The notes under the pieces were generated by a model. The model made no database searches. It had not been told where the DNA came from and saw only the letters and a program-made list of their open reading frames with translations. Position numbers and translations under genes: made by a program. From NCBI RefSeq assembly GCF_004923295.1, contig NZ_CP039636.1, forward strand, positions 617,001 to 681,000: 64,000 bases of DNA, read 5' to 3'. This document shows positions 1 to 8,366 of this stretch, piece after piece (the first letter of the stretch is position 1; each line of letters opens with the position of its first letter). This DNA is from Azospirillum sp. TSH100 (lineage in GTDB: Bacteria; Pseudomonadota; Alphaproteobacteria; Azospirillales; Azospirillaceae).

Positions 1-62
1 TCGATGGAAACGATATCGTCCGTTTCCCGACGGAATCTCCCAACCAGCATGTTCAAGGTCAT
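1..62 (-). CDS. vanB: Vanillate O-demethylase reductase subunit (VanB-like), N-terminal fragment cut by window edge
   Basis: Downstream of the Rieske oxygenase on the same strand, an ATG at 62 opens a frame reading MTLNMLVGRFRRETDDIVSI that runs off the window. VanB-type reductases (FMN, NAD and plant-type 2Fe-2S domains) characteristically begin with a short strand of the form V-x-R-I-R-R-E-A-x-D-V-x-S, which this fragment matches. They are commonly encoded next to vanA and supply its electrons. A GAAGAA stretch about 10 nt upstream may be the ribosome binding site; a second in-frame ATG lies at 50. The call rests on about 20 codons plus gene order, so it is an inference. Confidence 0.6.
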   Translation of the reverse strand, partial: MTLNMLVGRFRRETDDIVSI

Positions 63-117
63 GACGCGTTCTTCTTCGCTCCTGGTTCCATACACAAGGC
101 GGACGGGCACAGCGGGA

Positions 118-1167
118 TCATGACGACAGCGAGTTCTGCTCGGCTCTGATCAGCGCGTCGAGAACACGCCGGGCCCGGACACCCGGCGCATCGGTGGGCA
201 GCAGAATTGGCCGCAACTCCCAGAAATCGGCCGCTCCCATCGCGCGTTGCTGAGCTTCCAGCATCGGCAGATCCTCGGTTTCAAACGGCTGACGCAGGAA
301 CACGATCATCTCGGCGACGATCCGCTCCCCCTCGGCGCCCAGATCCTTCCTGCGGCTCGTGGCGAACCAGTAATGGGCCGTATGCTCCGTTTCGGGGCTG
401 AAGAGATGCTGGAAATATCGGATCTGGCCGGGGGCCTTCCGCGGATCGTCGGACCCCGTCGGTGCGTTTCCGACCACCAGTTCCATGACACCCGGCGGAT
501 CCCATCGCACATCGAGCCAGCGGTCGACCAGCGTTCCCGGCGGCAGGCCGTTGCGCCGTTCCAGTTCGGGCGACAGCCTTTCGTTGCGGTTCAGGCGCAG
601 GGAATGAACGGTGTTGCCGTCCTGGACCACCGTCGTTTCGGCATTCTTGCCGTTGCCATTCCCCAAGGTCGAGGCGTGCAGATAGTCGATGTGGCTCAAG
701 TCCATGATGTTGTCGACTTCGAGCTGGTAATGCGCCCGCGCCCGCAGATAGTCCTTGCCGATGTACCAGCTTTCCGGATCGAGGCTTTCAAAGCGGGGGA
801 TCAGGGACGGATCAGCCTTCTCGGGATCACCCATCCAGATCCACAGGATGCTGTCCTGTTCCACCAGCGGGTAGGATTTGACCTTTGCGGCCTTGGGGAT
901 GCTGCCGTCCCCATGCGGATTGCGGGTGCAGGCCCCGGACCCGTCGAATTCCAGGCCGTGATAGGGGCATTGCAGCGCATTCCCCACCTGTTTGCCCAGA
1001 TGCAGCGGGGCGAAGCGATGGGGGCAGCGATCCATCAGCGCATGGACGCCCTGAGAGCTGCGGAACATCACGACGGGTTCGTTCAGCAGCGTCCGGGCCA
1101 GAGGCTTGCCGTCCGCAACCTCGTGATCCCATGCCGCGACGTACCAGATGTTGCGAAGAAAGGCCAT
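118..1167 (-). CDS. vanA: Rieske non-heme iron oxygenase, vanillate O-demethylase oxygenase subunit-like
   Basis: This 349-residue protein probably removes the O-methyl group of vanillate (giving protocatechuate and formaldehyde), or a close methoxybenzoate reaction, in the cytoplasm. The Rieske 2Fe-2S ligands are visible as C48-P-H50 and C67-P-Y-H70. The mononuclear iron site is the stretch DNIMDLSHIDYLH, with H159 and H164. Length and the opening MAFLRNIWYVAAW match VanA oxygenases. I chose the ATG at 1167: the frame extends five codons to a TTG at 1182, but a GGAG lies 9 nt before the ATG. It follows the vanillin dehydrogenase-like gene by 42 bp and precedes a VanB-like start. The exact methoxyarene is not proven. 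Confidence 0.85.
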   Translation of the reverse strand: MAFLRNIWYVAAWDHEVADGKPLARTLLNEPVVMFRSSQGVHALMDRCPHRFAPLHLGKQVGNALQCPYHGLEFDGSGACTRNPHGDGSIPKAAKVKSYPLVEQDSILWIWMGDPEKADPSLIPRFESLDPESWYIGKDYLRARAHYQLEVDNIMDLSHIDYLHASTLGNGNGKNAETTVVQDGNTVHSLRLNRNERLSPELERRNGLPPGTLVDRWLDVRWDPPGVMELVVGNAPTGSDDPRKAPGQIRYFQHLFSPETEHTAHYWFATSRRKDLGAEGERIVAEMIVFLRQPFETEDLPMLEAQQRAMGAADFWELRPILLPTDAPGVRARRVLDALIRAEQNSLSS

Positions 1168-1209
1168 GCTCCGGTGCTCCAATGAAATCAGTCAGGCTGT
1201 CCGCGGCAT

Positions 1210-2655
1210 TCAGAACGGGTAGGGCTGCGGACCTTCGATGGTGATCCAGCGCAGCTCGGTGAAGGCGTCTATCGCGGCCTTTCCACCGAAACGGCCGTAT
1301 CCGCTGGCTTTGACGCCGCCGAACGGCATTTGCGGCTCGTCCGCCACGGTCGGTCCGTTGATATGGCAGATGCCGGTGTCGAGACGCTGGGCCACGGCCA
1401 TGGCGCGCTGGGTGTTCCGGCTGAACACCGCAGCGGAAAGACCGTAGGGGGTGTCGTTGGCGATGCGGATGGCATCCTCGGTATCCTTGGCGCGGATCAC
1501 CGGCTTCACCGGCCCGAAGGATTCCTCGCCATAGACCAGCATGCCCGGTCGGACATGATCGAGAATGGTCGGGGTGACGACGCTGCCGCTGCGTCGGCCG
1601 CCGACGGCGAGTTGTGCGCCCTTGCCGACGGCATCGGTGATCAGCGTCTCCATCCGGTCGGCGGCGGCCGGATCGATGAGGGAGCCGAGCAGAACCGGTC
1701 CGCGCGGATCGCCTGCCGACAGCCCGCCGGCCCGTTCCGCGAGTTTCGCCACGAAGCCGTCCGCCACCGCCTCGTCCACGATGAAGCGGTCGGTGGACAT
1801 GCAGATCTGGCCCTGGTTCATGAAGGCGCCGAAAATGGCGGCGTCGACCGCCTGATCCAGGTCCGCGTCGTCCAGCACGATCAGCGGGGCCTTGCCGCCC
1901 AATTCAAGCAGCGCGGGTTTCAGATGCTCGGCCGCCAGCCTGGCGATGATCCGGCCGACCCCCGTCGATCCGGTGAAGTTCACCCGTCGCACGGCCGGAT
2001 GAGCGATCAGCGCCTCGACCACGGCGGGCGCGTCGGCCGGGGCGTTCGACAGGACCGTCACCACGCCCGGCGGAAAACCGGCCTCGTTGAGGATGTGGCC
2101 GACCAGATGGTGGGTGGCGGGACAAAGTTCGGAGGAACGGAGAATGACAGTGTTGCCGCAGGCCAGCGGCGTGGCGATGGCGCGCACGGCGAGGATGACC
2201 GGAGCGTTCCACGGCGCGATCCCCAGCACGACGCCCGCCGCCCGCCGAACCGCAAGGGACAGGATGCCCGGCTTGTCGGAGGGAATGACGTCCCCGGTGA
2301 TCTGGGTGGTCAGCGCCGCCGCTTCCCGCAGCACGCCGGCCGCCAGATGGACGTTGAAACCGGCCCACATGCGGGTGGCTCCGGTCTCCGTCAGCATCGC
2401 GGCGGCGAATTCCTCCTCCCGCGCTTCCAGCAGGTCGGCCGCGCGCAGCAGGAGCCGCCGCCGTTCGCCGGGGCCGGTTTCCGACCAGGATCGGAACGCC
2501 GCCTCCGCTGCCGCGACCGCGGTCCGGACGTCGGCAGGCTTGGCCGCCGCCGCACGGCTGGCGACCTCTCCGGTAACGGGATCCCGGCGCTCGAAGCTGC
2601 TGCCGTCGGCAGCCGGGCACTCGCGTCCGTCGATGATGAGTGGAATGAGGGTCAT
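1210..2655 (-). CDS. vdh: Aldehyde dehydrogenase, vanillin/salicylaldehyde dehydrogenase type
   Basis: A 481-residue NAD(P)-dependent aldehyde dehydrogenase. It carries the general-base motif LELGGKAPLIVLDDADLDQA, the catalytic cysteine in GQICMSTDRFIV and the nucleotide-binding PWNAPVIL. The C-terminal stretches INGPTVADEPQMPFGG and YGRFGGKAAIDAFTELRW are characteristic of vanillin and salicylaldehyde dehydrogenases. In this operon it would oxidise vanillin, made by the upstream cleavage oxygenase, to vanillate for VanA. The frame starts at 2673, but an AGGA placed 8 nt before the third in-frame ATG favours 2655. Substrate assignment is inference from subfamily motifs plus gene order. Confidence 0.85.
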   Translation of the reverse strand: MTLIPLIIDGRECPAADGSSFERRDPVTGEVASRAAAAKPADVRTAVAAAEAAFRSWSETGPGERRRLLLRAADLLEAREEEFAAAMLTETGATRMWAGFNVHLAAGVLREAAALTTQITGDVIPSDKPGILSLAVRRAAGVVLGIAPWNAPVILAVRAIATPLACGNTVILRSSELCPATHHLVGHILNEAGFPPGVVTVLSNAPADAPAVVEALIAHPAVRRVNFTGSTGVGRIIARLAAEHLKPALLELGGKAPLIVLDDADLDQAVDAAIFGAFMNQGQICMSTDRFIVDEAVADGFVAKLAERAGGLSAGDPRGPVLLGSLIDPAAADRMETLITDAVGKGAQLAVGGRRSGSVVTPTILDHVRPGMLVYGEESFGPVKPVIRAKDTEDAIRIANDTPYGLSAAVFSRNTQRAMAVAQRLDTGICHINGPTVADEPQMPFGGVKASGYGRFGGKAAIDAFTELRWITIEGPQPYPF

Positions 2656-2789
2656 GGACATAGTCCTGGGCATGACGCGGTCAAAGGACCGGCGGCCCCC
2701 GCCGCGACCGCGAGGGAGGCCGCCAAGGGCCGCAATCAGGAAGGTTGGACTGCCAAGGCCGGTTCAGGGCAGAGCCGGCCGGGGCGGCG

Positions 2790-4265
2790 TCAGGCGCCGA
2801 CCGCCTGCGGCGGCAGCCAGGTGCCGTGGAAGCCCTCGTGGATGCGGCAGGGCAGACGAATGGTCGCAACCGGGCCGGCGGCCAGATCGCAGGCGTCCAG
2901 GATCACCACATCGGTGCGGTTCTCCGCCCGCCGGCCGACGACGCAGATCAGCCAGCCGTCGTTCTCCGGCGCGTCCGGGCTCTTGGGTACGAACAGCGGT
3001 TCCTCGGGCGAGGAGTCCGGACCCGCATAGTAATAGTCGAGTTCGCCGGTCTCCAGATCGGCCCGGCACAGGCAGGTGAAGGGAGGGCCCTTCGGTCCCC
3101 AGTCCAGCATGGGGCCGAGCGCCGGATTGGCCGTTCCGAAGAAGAAGCGCCGCGTCTTCTGCCCGAGATAGCGGGGATCGATGACCGGCATTTCGCCGAC
3201 CTGTTCGTTCAGCCGTTCGATGGACACGCCATCGTCCGACGATGCCAGATCCACGCTCCAGCGTTCGGCGAAGGGCGGCAGTTCATGGGCATCGGGATCG
3301 CTGGCATGGGGGAACTGCGACAGCCAGCCCGACCGGGTGACGAAATGGTCCAGATGCAGGACGCTGCCATCCTCCCAGGCGTTGATGGTGTGGGTTTCCA
3401 TGCCGACGACCGGGCTGCGGAACCAGCGGATGCCTTTCACGCCTTCCTTGCGCGGGATGACGGCAACCATCACCGGCAGGCTCGGATCCCAGATGAAATA
3501 GGGTTCGCCGCGCTTCACCCGCTCCCAGTCGCACAGCATCGGACAGATGGTGAAGGCGATGTAGTTCGGCGAAACCAGACAGTCGTGCACCATCGACGGA
3601 TAAGGCGCTTCAAAGGTTTCCTGCCGGACAAGCTCGCCGTCGGGAGAAATCCAGTGCAGGTCGATCTCCTTCGACGCCTGTCCCGAGGCGTTGTAGGAGA
3701 AGGCGATCAGTTCGCCGGTCTTTGGGTCGATCTTCGGGTGGGCGGTGAAGGTCCGGCCCGTCAGCTTGCCGTTGAAATTCCACGGCCCCAGCGTTTCCAG
3801 CGTGCGGGGGTCGAGCCGTGTCGGCAGTGCTGCTTCCTTCAGGGCGTAGAGCCGGCCGCCATGCCAGAGGACAGAGGTGTTGGCGGTGTTGGAATCCACA
3901 CCGGCCACGCTCGGATCATCGGTGAACGGGTTCCGGTAATGGCCGAACAATGCCCGGCGCGCAGCCCGCTCGCGCTTCAGTTTTTCGGTCTGCACATAGC
4001 GCGTCTTCAGATCGGCATGGCCGTTCTCAAGGCGCACCATGTGGATCATGCCGTCGCCGTTCAGAAAGATGTCCTTGCCATGCAGCGGCGGATAGGCGTG
4101 GTCGGCACTGGCCCGCACATAGGCGCCGTTCAACCCTTCGGGAATGCGGCCGATCACCTCGAGGTCGTACACATCCCCTTCAATGCGGACGGGTGCCGCA
4201 TAGCCGCGGAAAACAAGAGAATCCGGAAAGCGCAGGCCGCCTTCGGCCGCGTGGGCATTGGTCAT
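2790..4265 (-). CDS. Carotenoid/lignostilbene oxygenase family protein (RPE65 type)
   Basis: A 491-residue iron oxygenase of the carotenoid cleavage family, which also contains lignostilbene and isoeugenol/4-vinylguaiacol dioxygenases. The four iron-binding histidines appear at the expected spacing: near FTAHPKIDP, in PSMVHDCLVSPNYIAF, in METHTINAWEDGSVLHLDHF and in the C-terminal HEGFHGTWLPP. The start at 4265 is supported by GGGGAGGA four nt upstream; the open frame continues to 4403 without other support. As first gene of a unit leading to vanillin and vanillate dehydrogenation, cleavage of a phenylpropenoid or stilbene double bond to an aromatic aldehyde is more likely than carotenoid cleavage. 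That substrate is inference. Confidence 0.85.
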   Translation of the reverse strand: MTNAHAAEGGLRFPDSLVFRGYAAPVRIEGDVYDLEVIGRIPEGLNGAYVRASADHAYPPLHGKDIFLNGDGMIHMVRLENGHADLKTRYVQTEKLKRERAARRALFGHYRNPFTDDPSVAGVDSNTANTSVLWHGGRLYALKEAALPTRLDPRTLETLGPWNFNGKLTGRTFTAHPKIDPKTGELIAFSYNASGQASKEIDLHWISPDGELVRQETFEAPYPSMVHDCLVSPNYIAFTICPMLCDWERVKRGEPYFIWDPSLPVMVAVIPRKEGVKGIRWFRSPVVGMETHTINAWEDGSVLHLDHFVTRSGWLSQFPHASDPDAHELPPFAERWSVDLASSDDGVSIERLNEQVGEMPVIDPRYLGQKTRRFFFGTANPALGPMLDWGPKGPPFTCLCRADLETGELDYYYAGPDSSPEEPLFVPKSPDAPENDGWLICVVGRRAENRTDVVILDACDLAAGPVATIRLPCRIHEGFHGTWLPPQAVGA

Positions 4266-4405
4266 GGGGTCCTCCCCGATTTTCGGAAGATCGTGTCGGA
4301 TCCGCGCGCCACCGTCGTAAGAACATTGGGCTGTTGCGCAGGTGGAACGTCGCGGACCGATCGTGGAGGGGAGGATTGCGCGGTTTGCTGGGTGCGTCAA
4401 CAAAA

Positions 4406-4427
4406 AACTGAACCATACTGTTCAGTT
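4406..4427. promoter_or_regulatory. 22-bp perfect palindrome, candidate operator for the tandem TetR protein
   Basis: AACTGAAC, 6 nt, then GTTCAGTT form a perfect inverted repeat. It overlaps the stop codon of the tandem TetR gene (4422-4424) and lies 141 bp upstream of the carotenoid-oxygenase start. Size and symmetry are those of TetR-family operators. Binding by the neighbouring regulator is inferred from position. Confidence 0.55.
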
Positions 4428-5873
4428 CTGATTTCTCCCCTCGTCGGGGCGGTAGGCGCGAAGGAAGGCATCCACACCGGAGGTCAGCACCCGGTCGCGG
4501 CCGGCGGGCGGGATCGCCGACGCTGTGCCCACCAGTTCGCGGACGCGCAGCTCGCCGCAGATCAGAGCGAGGAACTGGCCGGCGGCCAGCTGGGGCACCT
4601 CGCGGCGCAGGAGGCCGCGCTCCATCGCATCGGCCAGGAATCCGCTCAGGGCCGCTTGCAGTTGGGCCGGGCCGGCGGCATAGAAGATTTCCCCCAGCTC
4701 CGGAAAGCGTTCGGCTTCGGCGGCGATCATCCTCAGCTTCGACGTGGTGCCGGGATTCAGCAGAAGCTCGAAGGCCTGACGGGCGAAGCGGCGCAGGGTC
4801 TCCGGTACGCCGTCGCCGGGACGGGGCACCAGTTCGGTGAGGCGGCTGCGTGATTCGGCGGCGACCACGGCGGCGAACAGATCCGCCTTGGTGGCGAAAT
4901 GGGAATAGACCGTCGCCTTGCCGACCTTCGCCTCCGCCGCCACCTGCACCATGCTGGTGGTGCCATAGCCGTGGCGGGTGAACAGCGTCCGGGCCGCCGC
5001 CAGGATCTGGTCGAGCTTGCGCTGGGAATAGGCGCTCAGCCTGCGGCCGGTGCCGCCGTCCTCTGCGTCACCATCCTCCTCCCCGTCCCGGTTCCGGTCG
5101 GCGGGCATCCAGGATCGCGGCGCGTCCGGAGCGGCGCCGGCGCCTGGCGGCCAGCCTTCGGCCAGGGTGGCTTCCCCGTCGTCGGTCTTCGCGCCGCCGG
5201 TGTCCGCGAGATAGCGGGTCAGCAGGGTCGCCAGCTCGTCCTGCATGTCGTCCCAGCTCTCATGATGCTTGCTGAGCGCCTCCTGGCGGGCGGTGATGCG
5301 TTCCGACAGCACGGCGAACAGGACGTGATGGGCCATGGCGATCATGCGGCCCGCCCGCGGCCGGTTCGCCGGCGGCAGCCGCGGCTCGATGGCACGCTGG
5401 ATCATCGTTTCGATGCGCCGGTGGGTCTGGAGCGCCCGCTCCTGGATGGCGACGTCGTTCGGGCTGAGATGCATGAGCGATGCGAACAGACCGGCGCTTT
5501 CGCGGAACTGGCGTCCCAGCGTGGCCGTGACGGTGCCGATCGCCTGGGACAGGGAGATATCCGCCCGCTCCAGCCGGGCGCATTCGATGTCCATCGTCTG
5601 TTCCATCCGGCCGAGCGCGCGGTCCAGGACGGCGTGGACCAGAGCTTCCTTCCCTGAAAACCGGGCATAGAAGGTGCCGTTGGAAACCTGGGAATCGTGC
5701 AGAAGCGCGGCCACGGTCAGGGCATCGACTCCTTGCGAGGCAATGATCCCCTCCGCCGCCTGGAGCATCCTTTCCAGTGACCGCCTGCTGCGGTCCTGCT
5801 TCGGACGGCGCTGGGCGGGAGGGGGCGGCGGGGTGTCCGGGGAGGGGGCGGATGGCAATTTGCGGATCGTCAT
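4422..5873 (-). CDS. Tandem TetR-family regulator: two TetR units in one polypeptide
   Basis: This 483-residue protein holds two complete TetR-like repressor units. The first helix-turn-helix is around residues 25-75 (AALLHDSQVSNGTFYARF). The second is around residues 285-335 (VAAEAKVGKATVYSHF, preceded by ILAAARTLFTRHGYGTTS). Each is followed by an alpha-helical region typical of TetR ligand/dimer domains, with an acidic low-complexity linker between them. Usual TetR proteins are about 200 residues. The start at 5873 follows a weak Shine-Dalgarno region; the frame extends to 5990 without other support. It precedes the aromatic operon on the same strand and probably controls it through the palindrome at 4406-4427. 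Confidence 0.85.
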   Translation of the reverse strand: MTIRKLPSAPSPDTPPPPPAQRRPKQDRSRRSLERMLQAAEGIIASQGVDALTVAALLHDSQVSNGTFYARFSGKEALVHAVLDRALGRMEQTMDIECARLERADISLSQAIGTVTATLGRQFRESAGLFASLMHLSPNDVAIQERALQTHRRIETMIQRAIEPRLPPANRPRAGRMIAMAHHVLFAVLSERITARQEALSKHHESWDDMQDELATLLTRYLADTGGAKTDDGEATLAEGWPPGAGAAPDAPRSWMPADRNRDGEEDGDAEDGGTGRRLSAYSQRKLDQILAAARTLFTRHGYGTTSMVQVAAEAKVGKATVYSHFATKADLFAAVVAAESRSRLTELVPRPGDGVPETLRRFARQAFELLLNPGTTSKLRMIAAEAERFPELGEIFYAAGPAQLQAALSGFLADAMERGLLRREVPQLAAGQFLALICGELRVRELVGTASAIPPAGRDRVLTSGVDAFLRAYRPDEGRNQN

Positions 5874-6321
5874 TTTTAGAATGTTGACTCTATTTTCCAG
5901 ATCGTGCAGTGTTTCTAGCACGAACCATTCGTAACCGAAGCATGATGCGGAGCGCCGGACGCCCGCCACCTCGACTCCACAATGGCCCAACAGCCATGGA
6001 GCCTGCCACCTCCAAGCGTCGGTGAAAAGGTGGGTGTGCGTCTGGTTCCGTCAGCCAGACGGCGACCGCCGATGGCGGCCCCGATCCGGCGGCCAGCCAT
6101 CGGATGGCCAACCTTTCGGACGGCCACCGTTCGGATAGACGGAGAGCAACGCTTCGCGTCCCCGGCGCAGGCAATGCGCTTCTTCACGATTTCCAGCCAA
6201 ACCAACCTTGCTCGACCACACCGCCAATCGGCCTTTCCGCCAATCGGCCGCTGCCGAACCGGCGAGGCCTATTTCCGTCGCCCCGTCGTTCCGAAGGGCG
6301 CGAGAGGGGAGATTCACGCAC
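5874..6321. other. Gene-free divergent region between the tandem TetR and MFS genes
   Basis: No convincing reading frame was found. The interval must hold promoters for the leftward regulator and the rightward catabolic operon. It contains small palindromes (GCCATC-G-GATGGC near 6093 and CCGCC-GAT-GGCGG near 6066) and the direct repeat annotated at 6221-6249. Confidence 0.6.
6221..6249. repeat. 13-bp direct repeat upstream of the MFS operon
   Basis: CCGCCAATCGGCC occurs at 6221-6233 and again at 6237-6249, a 16-bp period, about 75 bp before the MFS start codon. It could be a regulator binding site or a local duplication; no specific protein can be named. Confidence 0.5.
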
Positions 6322-7578
6322 ATGCACACATCGGAAGCCGCGACATTGCCGCACCTCCCCGACAAAGCAGGCCCCGACAAAGCCGGGAAATCGGCAGGCG
6401 CCTTGGGTTATCCATTGAGCGGCAGCCTGGCGCTGATCATCTGCAATGTCGGCGGCATGGTCGACCTGGTGGCGCTGCCGCTCTGGGTCGGTTCGCTGAT
6501 GCAGAGCCGAAATCTTGATGCCCAGCAGGCCGGCATGCTGGTAACCGCCTACATCCTGGGCGTTTTCGGCGGAAGCCTGACGGTATCACGTCGCCTCGGC
6601 ACCATAAACAACCGGCTGACGGCGACCGTGGGCTTCCTGCTGGGGGCTGCATCCTTCTTCGGCCTGATGGCCGTCGACGGGTTGGCCGCCATGGCCGCCC
6701 TGCATCTCGCCGCCGGGATCGGGGCCGGATGGGGGCTGTCGATGACCCACGGCGCGATGGCCCGCAGCCTGAACCCCCATCGGTTCTTCGGGCTGGGCAA
6801 CCTGGGCACGGCCGTGTTCGCCATCCTGTTCTTCGCCACGGTGCCGGCAGCCCTGGAAACCCAGGGAGTGAGGGCGCTGTTCCTGGTCCTTGGCGGATTG
6901 CAGACGGTGGCCGCGATCGCTGCGGCCCTGGCCTTTCCCAGCCATGGCGCCGCCCCTGCCACAAGCGGGGAGGATGGCATGACCAGCGGAAGCACGGCGC
7001 CGGTCGCGCCGCTGTCCGTCCGGATGCTGGTGTTCCTGGGTGTCGCCTGTCTGGCCACCACCCAGGCCATGATCTTCGGCTTCATCGAGCGCATCGGTGT
7101 CGCCCATGGCTTCGGCGGGGACCGGATCGGCCTCGTTCTGCTGGTCAGCGGCTTCGTCAACCTGACGGCGCCGCTGGTGGCGGCGATGCTCGAACGGCGC
7201 CTGTCGCATCTGGCGGTCTCGGTCTGCGCCGTGCCGCTGCATGCGGCCTGCGGCGCGGCGGCGGTGCTGATGCCCGATTTCCTGCCTTATGCCGTCTGCG
7301 CCATCGCCTTCGTGTGGCTGGTCATCTTCGGCCACATCTTCATCTTCGCCCTGATCGCGACCCTGGACCCGAGCGGCCGGACCGCGGCATCGACGCCGGC
7401 CATGCTGATGGTCGGGGCCGCCATCGGTCCGATCCTGGGCGGCACCCTCGCCAACGGCTTCGGATACGACAGCCTGGCCCTGGCGGGGTGCGTGCTGGGC
7501 GCGCTGGGCGGCGCCTGCCTTGCGCTGATCGCCCGGCTTCGCCCCGTTCCCCCCGGAAACGTCTGCAAAAACCCATAA
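6322..7578 (+). CDS. MFS transporter, probable aromatic substrate importer
   Basis: A 418-residue inner-membrane major facilitator protein with about twelve hydrophobic segments from residue 29 onward and a polar central loop (around residues 205-230) between the two halves. A glycine-rich stretch (GVFGGSLTVSRRLG) lies in the usual cytoplasmic loop region. I chose the ATG at 6322, preceded by GGGAG; the frame extends back to 6208. It heads the aromatic operon and ends 32 bp before the GST gene, so it probably imports the aromatic acid degraded by the downstream enzymes. The substrate is inferred from context only. Confidence 0.8.
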   Translation: MHTSEAATLPHLPDKAGPDKAGKSAGALGYPLSGSLALIICNVGGMVDLVALPLWVGSLMQSRNLDAQQAGMLVTAYILGVFGGSLTVSRRLGTINNRLTATVGFLLGAASFFGLMAVDGLAAMAALHLAAGIGAGWGLSMTHGAMARSLNPHRFFGLGNLGTAVFAILFFATVPAALETQGVRALFLVLGGLQTVAAIAAALAFPSHGAAPATSGEDGMTSGSTAPVAPLSVRMLVFLGVACLATTQAMIFGFIERIGVAHGFGGDRIGLVLLVSGFVNLTAPLVAAMLERRLSHLAVSVCAVPLHAACGAAAVLMPDFLPYAVCAIAFVWLVIFGHIFIFALIATLDPSGRTAASTPAMLMVGAAIGPILGGTLANGFGYDSLALAGCVLGALGGACLALIARLRPVPPGNVCKNP

Positions 7579-7594
7579 GAAAACCCATAAGAAA
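7569..7594 (+). repeat. Tandem 12-bp duplication spanning the MFS stop codon
   Basis: The sequence AACCCATAAGAA is repeated directly head to tail, so the terminal Asn-Pro-stop of the MFS gene occurs twice in the same frame. The second copy spaces the stop from the GST ribosome binding site. Confidence 0.6.
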
Positions 7595-7610
7595 ACAAGG
7601 AAACGATCTG

Positions 7611-8267
7611 ATGCTGACCCTCTATGGAGCGCCCGCGTCGCGCGCCCACCGCGTGATGTGGATGCTGAAGGAACTGGACATTCCCTTCCATCATGAACCG
7701 ACCGATTTCCTGCATGGCGGTACCCGCAGCCCGGAGTTCCTGCGGATCAATCCCAACGGACGGGTGCCGGTGCTGGTCGATGACGGACGGGCGATCTTCG
7801 AATCCCTGGCGATCAACCTCTATCTGGCCCGCAAATTCGGCGGAGGGCTGGCCCCGGCCGATCTGTGGGAGGAGGGGCAGGCGACCCAGTGGAGCTTCTG
7901 GGCGGTGACCGAGGTGGAAAAGCCGCTGCTGCTGGCGGCCTGCAACCGCTTCCTGTTCCCCGAACCGGACCGCGATCCGGTGGAGTTCCAGCAGATGATC
8001 GCCCGGCTCGACCGTCCCTTCCGTGTGCTGGAATCCCATCTCGCCCAGCGGGCCTATGTGCTGGGCGACAGGTTCACTGTGGCCGACCTCAACATCGCCG
8101 CCCTGATGTCCCTGGTGCCGCTGGCGGGCATCGGGATCGGCGACTACCCGCACATGGAAGCCTGGCTGGGGGGCTGTCTGGAACGTCCGGCGGCGGCCGA
8201 CTGGAAGCCGATCCGCTTCACGGTCCCGCGCCCCCCGGCTGAACGCATGCTGGTCAGCTTCGTCTGA
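7611..8267 (+). CDS. Glutathione S-transferase family protein
   Basis: A 218-residue cytoplasmic protein. The thioredoxin-like N-terminal domain (MLTLYGAPASRAHRVMWMLK) carries the glutathione-contact PVLVDDGRAIFES, and a helical C-terminal domain contains FTVADLNIAALM. AAGGAAA precedes the ATG at 7611; the much longer open frame upstream is out of phase with the MFS gene. In aromatic clusters such enzymes act as glutathione-dependent isomerases of ring-cleavage products or as detoxifiers. An isomerase role here is plausible but not shown. Confidence 0.85.
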   Translation: MLTLYGAPASRAHRVMWMLKELDIPFHHEPTDFLHGGTRSPEFLRINPNGRVPVLVDDGRAIFESLAINLYLARKFGGGLAPADLWEEGQATQWSFWAVTEVEKPLLLAACNRFLFPEPDRDPVEFQQMIARLDRPFRVLESHLAQRAYVLGDRFTVADLNIAALMSLVPLAGIGIGDYPHMEAWLGGCLERPAAADWKPIRFTVPRPPAERMLVSFV

Positions 8268-8366
8268 CCCGTCGCGGGGCGCCACCCCCGCCACGCCGCA
8301 CCACCAAGAAGAATGGCCGCACTCAACGACGGCCGATGATCGATTTCAAGGGAAGGAGACCCCCCG

